Source: Symsagittifera roscoffensis
Lineage: Eukaryota > Xenacoelomorpha > Acoela > Convolutidae
Reading direction: 5' to 3'
NCBI RefSeq assembly: GCF_963678635.1
Contig: NC_087067.1
Coordinates: forward strand, 29,626,403 to 29,690,402
Length of the DNA: 64,000 bases
Below are positions 12,124 to 22,700 of this stretch, in pieces; within the stretch, counting starts at the first letter, position 1, and every line of letters starts with the position of its first letter. The notes below the pieces were generated by a model. That model was given only the letters and a program-made list of their open reading frames with translations. It ran no database searches and was not told where the DNA came from. Made by a program: the position numbers and the translations under genes.

Positions 12124-13703
12124 TTCTGTGTAATTATATTGTTTATTACTTTAATAGCTAAAAATGACACCTTTGTGGCCAAAAAGGTGACAAGCTCGGC
12201 AAAAATAATGATTACCAAACCCTTAAAATACGCTTTTTCTCATAAATAAATCATAGAAAAGCTGAAGCGTGATGTTTTATAACCGCAACAAACGCAAATG
12301 CCGGAATTAATAAATAAATTTAGCTTGTGTTTTTTTCAATAAAAAAAATAAACATGGATACACGGTAACTCGCCAAATTTAAACTACATAGATGGTTAAA
12401 GCTTCCATTTCTATTTTTTCTTATAATAGAGGCTAAATTGTTTGACTAGATAATAAAATGCTCAAAATAAACATAACAAAATGCGGTGGATGTGTGGAAT
12501 TTATTATTTCCTGTTTTTCGATTGAAAAGTAATAGCGTGCCTGTTTAAACGTTGGAGGTTTGACTATGCATTGTAAAAAACACATTCTCGTGTTTTTTTT
12601 TCAATTTATATTTAAAAAATTGGGCATGCCATTAAGTAACAGGATTTAAAATTTTAAAATGTGTTATACTTCTATGCGGTTTGCCTTCTAAAAGATGTTT
12701 TATAGGTATATAAGAAGTATACAAGAAAAATACAAGAGGTATACAGATTTTTTGCCTAAGGGTGGAGATTAGGAGCAGTTTTTGGACAATTTTGTCATCT
12801 TTTACTAAATTCAGCTACTTCGAGCTCATTTTTTTCTAGCTCTATCGAAGTGTAGAAGACCTATTTAATCATATTCGCAGTGTTTGGTTGAGGTTTGGTT
12901 TAGATTTTTTTTACTGTGAAAATTCCAACGATAATCCCAAACTTATTTTCTGCTTTTCAACTTTATTTTTAGACTTTATTTTTATTTTTATTGGTCTCAG
13001 TCTTTTTTGAAGTTCCTCATTTGTGTTAACGTGCACAACCACTCTCTAAAACTAAAAAATTTGACATCTATGCAGAAAAATTGTTCCGAAGGAGGAACTC
13101 TGCCTTCGGTGTTTTCTTAGGTTTTTTGAAGTTTTTTCTTTTCACGCAAAATCCAAAAATAAATAATGGGCTAAAGGGATCGAGTGATTTGTCATATGAA
13201 AAACTTTATTGTGTTAATTGTATCAAATTTTGATCAAATAAAAATCCGAGCAGGTCTATCACACGGAAATAACACGTACATACTCATTTTTTTTCAGGAG
13301 TTTTAATTTTTGAAGCTTACAATAACGCCTTTGTGACAACAAAAAACTTGTGAACTGCTCAAAAAGAAAACCGACAAAAGATAGAAACAAAGGAAAAAAA
13401 AAGTTTTTTTTTTAATATATATATTTTTTTCGATTACTTTTTGATAAAATCTGTTATCAAATATGCGTATTTCACTTTTACTCTCAAGTGTGACTGTTGC
13501 TAGGCTTTTTTTCAGAGCCGCCCCGTAGTCGAAGGAACAAAAAACATCGCATTTTGCCGGAAAAAAATCGTTTTGTGAAGTTTTTTGTTATGTTGTTGTC
13601 GGAACTATCTGTGCTACTTGCACAACAACCGACTATCCTTGTTACTTCTGGCTTAGTCCAAAGACCATAATTTTATCATGTTTTCATTTAATTTGTGGTT
13701 TAG
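12124..13703. other. region between divergent tetraspanin and collagen genes
   Basis: About 1.6 kb between the tetraspanin start and the first supported collagen exon. It should hold the tetraspanin promoter and one or more upstream collagen exons. A possible exon beginning at 13516 after TTTTTCAG encodes a basic stretch then a hydrophobic stretch, but no donor with the required phase was convincing. Confidence 0.35.
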
Positions 13704-13760
13704 GTCTTCTCAGAGGGTCACCTGGAAGAGACGGGGCTCCGGGACCCCCTGGACCACAAG
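13704..13760 (+). CDS. collagen exon a (Gly-X-Y)
   Basis: The exon starts in phase 1 after TTTAG and leaves phase 1 at GTCAGC. It encodes GLLRGSPGRDGAPGPPGPQ when the first G comes from an unseen upstream exon, which shows the gene extends 5'. Confidence 0.85.
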
Positions 13761-16700
13761 GTCAGCTGAAATCTCCTACTTCGAACTATTACAGTGCTGG
13801 TTTAAATTATCCGGACAAAACCAAGCAAAAATTGAAAATTCAAACGCGTTTTTCTCGATATTAGTTAAAACAAAACAAAAAGTTTTACCCTAAAAGTGGG
13901 TCATTTTTGCTTTTTTATAGTTAATTAAAAATTACGCTGAAGCTATCGAGTTATCAAACGAAGCCTCTTATACATTCCAATACAATTTTAAAATTGTATA
14001 GTTTCAAAAATTTGCAATTGGTTTTTGAACAAAGACCAAAAACGTATTATTTCATAGAGATTTGTAGAATTTGAATCCTTCTGGAGAGTAGGTGGCTGAA
14101 GAGGCTTTTTTTTAATATAAAAAACTGCACTATACTATTTCTGGTGAAACTCTTTGCAATTTTTTTTCTTCACATTTTGTCTAATTTTAATCCAATTGGA
14201 GAAAACGCGTTTGAATTTTCGAATGTTGTTTGTTGTGTTTGTTTAATTTAAATCAGCACATCACTTAAAATTTAAAAAAATCGAACGAAATCTTTTGAGA
14301 AATAATTAAATAAAATAGCAGTTTTTTGCTTACAAAAAACAGCAAATAGATTATTTTTTAATCTCCAAATTGACATATGCTATTTGGCACACTGACTAAG
14401 AAGGTATTACAAGTATTTAATACTTTCTTACATATTTTTCTCACAGAACCTTAGTACATAAAATCACCCTTTACCCTTGAAAATGATTACTTAAATCTTT
14501 GTTATGTGTCATCAGGGTAGGGGGTTAAATAACATGATTTTAAAAACTGAATTCGAATCTTTTGTACTTCAGTATAACAGTTGGTTTTTGTTTCAGGCGA
14601 ACGTGGACCTCAGGTATTAAAACCATTACTATTGTTACCATCAATATTAATGTTCAAAAATTGAGCAAATCAGGAGATATCTGCGATGATATCTAAAATT
14701 TGCCTGGATACTGAGCCATGTATTGTTTAGGGGCCACGTGGTTTTCCAGGACTGAGAGGCGAAAAGGGAGAACAAGGAGAAAAGGCAAGTTTTTAAAAAA
14801 AAATTTAACGAATTCTGAGAGACATTTCAAAAAATTTCTGACGAAATGCTTGACAACAACAGCAATTTTTTATTAAAGGGCAGCCTTGTGATATAACTAT
14901 TAGGGCGTCCTCAGCCCAAAAAATAATAGATACTTCGCTCGAACAAAAATAATGGAATTTATTTGGCTTAGAGTGCATCGGAGTTATTGTTCCGACCAAC
15001 CCTGTAAATGGGAACTAATTATAGTATGATCTGTTTTTTTTCCAGCCGATGTTGACTACCTCCACGAACGCTCGTAAGACTTCAAGTGTCGTACCATATT
15101 AATGACCATTCAGCCGTGATAGGAATTCTGAAATGTTGTAATTATGTCGAGAAAAACTATCAATTTTTTTGCGTAACTTGATCCAACCTAGATAAACCCT
15201 AATAATTAGATTGAACTATGGACTAGGTGTTTCTTTTTTCAAACAAAATCCTGTCATTAAAGAACCCGTGTAGAGCTTTGAGTGCGGTATCATCCTGGGT
15301 AGCGCGAAAATTCGTAACAAGCGAAAATTCGATTTCGGAACGAGGGACAATGCGTTACAAGCGACAAATCGTAACAAGCAACAACAATATTGAGTTATGA
15401 CTGGAGTGTATAACTCATAGAGTAATTTCGGATAGGGTACACCGTCTGCTCGTCACGCTATCTTATTTTCGGCCGGATAGATTCGTGCAACTTCTTAGTC
15501 TAATACCGATCCTAATCTTACTCTTATACTATCTAGTCTCAGGTTGTTTAACTAGTCTCTGCTAGGCTCAATAGATCTAGGGTATACTGGTTTATTGCGG
15601 CTGCTGAAGTGCTCGGGAGAGTCCAACTAATTTCTAAGTTAAATTCAAATCTCTCTGGTGCTGAAATTACAAGTAACTTCAGCACTTACAAATAAGTGGG
15701 TTGTTAGTTAGATGGATCATGATTGGTTAATATTAAATACTTTACATTGGTAAAATATCTAATTTATCCAATCATAAAATGTAGTTTAGATCAGGTTCCA
15801 CCCATCCGGGTTTTACAGAGTTTTTTAGAATAGTTCTTCTGCAATTCGAAGGATGGATGATGGACGTTGGTTTTTGGCGAACATCATTTTCTTCCGTTTC
15901 CTCTTTGTTAAAGAAGTTCCAGGAAGCTGGAGTTAGAGACATAAGACGTTGTGTCTTCTAGTGACAACGACTAAGTCTTTGCAACAAACTCAAATCTGAT
16001 TTCAGAATGGTTGGCTATGTCAGGTTTTTCTGTTCTGCGTGGAGAACTTCTTTTGTGTCTGATCTAGTTTGGGAATGGCGTGGAGATTGTGCGTGGAGGG
16101 GATGCCTGGTTACTCGGATCTGTACGTATACTTGAACATCGAGGTGGTCATTGGTCTAGTTCAATGAAGTCCTTTTCTGCGAAGTCAAGTCGTACTCTAA
16201 ATCCTTTGAGTTGTGATTGTGAGTGGCATATCGATTGTGGTTGGCCATTCTCTCTCGAGTGTAGTGGGGTCGTTTTGTCTTTAGATGTTCGTCCTTGGTG
16301 TTGTATTCTGATCTATGTATTGCATAATGTAATTTACATTTTATAAAACATTTATTAGTTTAATATTTTTTAATTATGATTTTAGTTAGTTGTTTTCACA
16401 AAAGCTTTTTGTTTTAGTTCGGTTATTTTGAAGAGTTACTCACCCTTGAGTAGCTCTTATTAAAAATAGAGGTGTGGTCACAAAGCGTGGATGTAGCGCG
16501 GTGGGTTAGGCCGGCTATAGAGCATGCTCAGGACGTCCTTCCTGGTGGGTTAGGCCAGGAGTGGGAGTATGATTTCATGCGGTTTTTGTGAGGGGTCCTG
16601 TTATGTGACAACGTTTTATGTTGGGTTTGTTGTGGTTTTTCTTATGTTTTGTTGGTTGTGTCCTTTTTTCAAAAATCAAATTGTTCGTGGTATGGGTTTG

Positions 16701-19700
16701 TCTTTCGACTTTTTTGTGTTTTATTATTTCTTTCTTAGACTTTATAATAGTCTTCAAAAGAATAAATTATCCAGTTTTAAACTGGGTTAATCCGGTTTGG
16801 GTACCGTTGGTTTCCTTTTCTTAGTCATGCTGTTATTCTATGATTTGTGGTATTTAGTAAGCTGCGTTGGTTAGTTTTGTTTAGTATATGATTCCTTTCC
16901 AACCGGGTTAAAGGAAAGTTTGAAACATGTTATTATATGTTAGAGTTGTTGAGTGTGAAAACTTGAAACTGAAATTCATTATTTTAAACAATTCTTCGTG
17001 GGCGAGCTGTGCGAGTGTGGATAGAATTTCTGTGCGAATGAATTGAAATATCAAAAGGTTAGTACTGCATTTGATTCTTATTAATTTACTACATAGAAAT
17101 GTAAATTTACTGCTAGTTATGGGGGAATTTTAAGTTACAAATTTTCATCATAATTAGATTTACTGCTTGTGGGGAAAATTTTAGAAATGAATTTACTGCA
17201 TTGGTATTAAATTTATAAATTTATAAGTGTAAGAGATTAATAGAATTTTTGAAATCTGTTTGATGAAATTTGCGATTTTTATTTGTCTTTTGTGGTTTTT
17301 GTAGGTGATTGTCGGATGAAGGCTAAAAATCTAAAGAAAACATGGATAAAGTATGGTGAGTTTTTTAATATTTTAATTAGTTAGTAATATTCATTTAATT
17401 CATACTTACCTGTTAGTCGTCGGGGAAAAAACCGTGGGGGAAGATGTCGTGGATGAGATCGGAAGTTGTTAGTAGTTTAGCTAAGATGCGGATGATATTT
17501 TTAGTCTGAAGCAGTGGCCAAAGCAATTGAAGTGCCTTAATAGTGGTTAGTTCTTCAGTGCCAACTGCAAACTCATAAGGTGTGTTTTGGATTAGATTAT
17601 ATAACTTGTGATTGAATTTAGTGTTGTGGATGAATTCTAAAATGGGGATTTCTATAGGTTGAACAAACTCGTGCGGGATAAGGAAGGGTCGGGATTCTTC
17701 GGCGTTGAAGGTCTTGGTGATGGGACAGAAGATGTACATTTGGGTTATGGGGTCATAATTACGAAGAATACCATGAAGCTTAGTGTCTTTAATACAATAT
17801 GTGAAATTTAGGAAAAATGGTGAAGTGTATTTGGAATTAATGAATTGAAAACGATGGTGTGGTTGTCTAGAGGGTGTGTGTAGGTCAAAGTGATTTTGGA
17901 TGAAGCGATAATAACTATATGTGTGGGTTTGTTTAGTGCGCAACATAATATCGTGTGAGTAGTGCAAATCTCTTTCGTGTGGTGCAAGGAAATGAAAGGT
18001 TAGTGAAAATATTTGGAAGCGTTCTTTAAAACTTTCGTATGCTTGTGTGTCTGTTAGTGCTTCTGAAATAATGTGATCAAACTTTCGGTCGAAGATGTTT
18101 AGTGTAAATATATATGGTGTCTTGATGAAAAATTTTTCGGTAATTTGTGGATTAGCGAAGCGATCGTCGTCTAAGAATTGATCTTGGTTAGCTCTGATGA
18201 TGTTGTGATCATAGTATTCGAGTGTATATTCGTTAGCTCTAGGTGCAGTGTGTGTTTTTAGTGATTTTTTATATCCAACGTAAGTAAATTGTCTAGCGGT
18301 TAGTGGTGTAGTGAGTCGATATAGCATGTCCGTATTTCGCTCTATATCGATGTGAGTGTTAGATAAAGGTAAGCAAAGAGGGTTAGTAAAATGATAATAT
18401 GAGGTCCAAGAGAGAGTGGGCATTAAAACGTATTCATCTACAAAGTTGCGTGTTTCGTTAGTGTCGTGGGGGGTGTTTAAGGTGTATTGTGGGAATGAGG
18501 GTAAGGTGATGGCTAAAAATTCTTTTGTGTTAGTATGCTTGGGGTGGTTGATGTATTCACGGGCTGTTCCTGGTTTTGCTGGGAAAGGATGGTTGGGGAA
18601 CTTTCTTTTAAAAGTGCGGTAAGCTCTATTAGTGTTGAGTGAAGATTCAGTTGATGTGGATGATAGTGCTAATGATTCAGTATAATTTGAAGAGGGTGTA
18701 GGGGTAGGGGGGTTGGATGAATTTATTGTGGAGGAGATTTGGTTTATTGTTGGGGTATGGAGGTGGTAGGGTTGTTGTTGGAGGGTTATAAAATTATCTA
18801 GCTCTGGGGAGATTCGGGGGGTGTCTGGAGAATTAGATGATTGGTCAGAATGAAATGAGGAGTAGGTTGGGGTAACTTGGGAAGCATAAGAGGGTGTGGA
18901 AGTGATTGGGTCAGGGTTATTGGATAATATGGGTTGAAAAGGGGGTTGAGAAAAATTAGAAGAGTTATGAAAATTATTGGATGGGGATGATTCTGAGTCG
19001 GCAAATTCATCGGGGGTTTCAATATTCGGGTTATTGAGTTGTGAGATGGAATATAAAACTGAGATATGTGAATTAGTGTCGGAATTCATGCCTGATGTTA
19101 CATTACTAGATGGAAAATCGGGTGGCGGAAAAGCAAAAAGTGGTATTATTGGGATTGGAGAGGTGAGGTTGGTTGGGTGGGAATTTGATCGGTGTAGGGA
19201 TCCAAGTTGTCGGCTCATCGTGGGCTAAAAAAATGATTATTTTGAGACTGAAAAGCGGTGGTATGGGGTTGTTCAATAATTTGTTCATAAGTATTATCAT
19301 CTTGTGACTGGTGTGTCATTATATGTTGGATGGGACTTTGTGATGTGGTGAGTCGAAAATTTGGATTATGTGTGATGGCTAAATTTCGTGGGACTAGGGA
19401 TAGTGGATGGTTATTTGGTAGGGGTGGTGATTGTGGTGCCGTTGGCGTTATGTCTACATTGTTATGTTCTTCGTCGTATGTGTTTTGTCGTGTTGCTATT
19501 TTTGTGTTATATTCTTTTATTTGTGCGTCTAAAAGAATTTTGTTTATAGATGTAGAAAAAATTCCAAAAAATCCTGCAAAGAGTATGCGTGCTACGCTTG
19601 CTTGTCTGTTTACTTGTGTGTGTATAGCACATGTGTTGTAGATTCCTTTTAAAAGTGAGAAAAGAAATCCAATAAAGTTAAACATTGCGTATAAAATAGT

Positions 19701-22700
19701 CAATTTTTCTAAGATGTAGTAGGGCCATCCTAGAAAATCGAGGATCTCATTTTTGAGTGTAACAAAGCTAAAAATGTTAATTGGTGATATATCTTGGGGA
19801 CGGTATTTTTCACCGTTTAGATATATATAATCTTTAATGTCTTTAAAATATCCGCTATAGTCTTGCGTGTAGATATCGGCAAATCCTGCGGTTTCTGCAA
19901 GTTTGCGTAAATTTTGGTCTATTGATTGTCTTTGTATAGTGTCCATTTGTGTTAATAATTCTTGGAATTGTTGTGTTCTAATGTGATGTTGAATATCTGA
20001 TTTTGAATAGATTCCTATTGATTGTAAGTCTATATTTGGGTTTCGAGCAATAGCGCGAATGCTTTCTGGTGAAAATTTTTTGAGTGATTGCATTAATGTG
20101 GGATATGGAGTGAGAAGATAATATTTATTTTCATCAGGGTTTAGTTGTACTACATTGTGGCTGTTTTCTGATCCACATGGGACTGCGGTATCCCAGAAAT
20201 AGGTTCTTCGTGAAAGTGTATCCACGAAATGTACTTTATTCTTATAAAAGATAGGGATTCTTTTATAACATCGTTTATCTTCAAAAACGTATAGTGGTGA
20301 TACTTTTTTAGTACAAGTATAAAACCATAAGATGTTTCCTTCATAGTCTAAAAAATTTGATCTATTTCCAGATAATAAGTATCCTGCATAGGGTATTTTT
20401 AATACTGCTAGTGCAAGTGATTGTAATATTTGTGTTCGTTCTAATTCGCATAGTTGGTGTAGTGTTTCTAATTCGGAGAGTGACATTTCTTGAAAAATTC
20501 GGCTAATTGTATAATCTAGTTTCATATCTAAATGAATATCATAGTGGATATTACCGAAATATGTAGTATTCATTAGTGATAATTCTTGTAAGCGTGTGCT
20601 TCTGGTGTCATGGGGTTTTAGATGTCCACCAGGTTGTCCGTTGCTTTTTTCAAAATTAACTGGTATATAGGGTGTTCCTTCGTTTGGAGGATGACCTGTG
20701 GCATATGGGTCAAGTTTTATTTTTCCAGTGGTCATGTCGAATCCTTTTTCGTATTCAACTAATATTTCAGAGTATTGTGTTTTATGGAGTGGATTTCTAT
20801 ATTTACATGCAAGTTCTGTTTCTTGATATATTTGAAAACGTGTCAATTTATTTTCTATATTGTGTATGTTTCTAAAATTAGTACTTTGTTTTCGTGATGG
20901 ATGTACTTGTTCATATGGAACTGATTGTATAAAGTATTTTTCGTGAAATTTTATCATACGAGCGTGTATTCTTGCTACTTGAAATGTTGTACATGTATCT
21001 TCGGGGAACCAAACAATTGTTGCTTGTGTTCTCGTTGTAGGGTCGCAATAACCTTGATCATTTTTACAAGGTAATCGGATTCCTTGATAGATCATTGTAT
21101 TATCTGATAAATCTCGTGTTAGTTGTATTTTTTCGAGTTGTATTTTCCAATCGAAAAACATTATTTCTTGGTATCCTTTATTTTTTGTGTCTGCTTTGCA
21201 GTTTGATGGGTTATTTATACCAATGTGTGGTATCCAATGTTTATCGTGTAGGTCATAGGTTAATCGTCCGTGTGCGCCGTTATACGGGTATTTGTCGTCT
21301 AGTTTTATATGTCCTTGGTGTCTTTCAAGTTGTGATTGATGTACAGAGTCTGAAAAAACTTGAAAGTTAACTAACTTTCTTTCGGAGTTTTTATTTTGTG
21401 TGATGTTTAGTCTAAGTAATTCATTTTTACAATCGTCGGGATTGAGATGTAAAAGACGTTCTATATTACTCTGATAGAATGATTCATGGTCAAGTCGGTT
21501 TTTGTTTCCGTTCGAGACTTGTGAACAATGTACTTTCTTTTCGGAAAATGTTGCTGTGAATTTATAACCTGTAACTGTTGTTGCTCGGGCTTTTGAATAG
21601 AGTGTTGCTATTACATTTGTGGTTTTTATAGCTTGTGGTTCTGTTTCACATTGTGATACTTGATTTATTGCATATTTGTGTAGTGTTTTTTGTTCATTTT
21701 CTTCACAATCGTAATGTGTTACTAATAAATCTTGTGGTCCTGTACGAGGGGAAGGGTTTATGTTTTGATTTGAGATTACTAGAAAAAGGAGTTGGAGAAA
21801 AATTAATAATTTTAGAATATACATGTGTATGATAATCCTGAGTATGGATTATAAAATGTAATGTAGCCAATTGTGTTTTTGGTATATCTGTCGTATTTGT
21901 ATATTACTTCAGTAGTTATAAACGGTGGTGGTAGTGATTGAGCTGTTATGTTAGGTGGGTTTAATGGGTAGGGATGTTGGGTAATATTGTTTAACTTAAC
22001 TGTGATTTCAAACTTTAATTGTAAGCTGTTTTGTTGGAGTATTTGAATATTGTGATCACGGATATCGTTGTGAATATCTTGGCGATATTGTAATCTATTA
22101 AGTGCCCAGTTATGAAGGCGGTTACTTTCTTGATGTTGTCCAAATAATGGTGGAGGTGCTGTAAATGTATTCCAATCTAATCTTAAAGGAATATTTGTTG
22201 ATGATTGTTCTCGATATCTGGCGTCGAGATTATTTGGAAAATTTAAGTTAAAAGGTGGTGGTGAAATCTGGCTTATTGATGGTGTTGATGGTAGTGATAA
22301 TGTTTCTGGTAGTGATGAGGATGTTGTTGTATCCGTAGAAATATCTATGGGGTCATTGACTAAATTTGGTTAACCTTGTGTAAATGAATGTGTAGTCCAA
22401 TATGGAAATCGTGATGTTTGGTTTGTGGGGTTGAAAGGATTTTCACGTATTTGCTCAGATGTTGGTGTTGAACCTAAGTAATCTGATGGTAGGCTTGAGT
22501 TGCTACGTTGTGAAAGAAGCGTAGGGGTTTCTGGTAATATACCAATGGGGTTTTCTGGAGTGTTTTGTGATGGGGATTGAGGTATATCAAAATGAACTCG
22601 GGGAGTTTGAAAATTTCTGTTTCGTCGAGGATGTATAATTTGTCTATTTATTTCGACTGTATTTTGGTTTTGACTAGGATTTCTTATTCTACTTAGTTCT

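Noticed and set aside
13516-13665. Possible N-terminal collagen exon with basic and hydrophobic stretches
   Set aside because: No donor leaving phase 1, as exon a requires, was convincing, and there is no start codon in context.
15046-15073. Possible 28-nt collagen exon after TTTTTTTTCCAG
   Set aside because: It would break the phase between collagen exons c and d and has no Gly-X-Y pattern.
16080-16346. 88-codon plus-strand open frame in the retroelement 3' region
   Set aside because: It is antisense to the element and shows no recognised motif.
16490-16565. tRNA-like plus-strand sequence in the retroelement 3' region
   Set aside because: It has an A-box-like start but no B box or acceptor stem, so it is not annotated as a tRNA.
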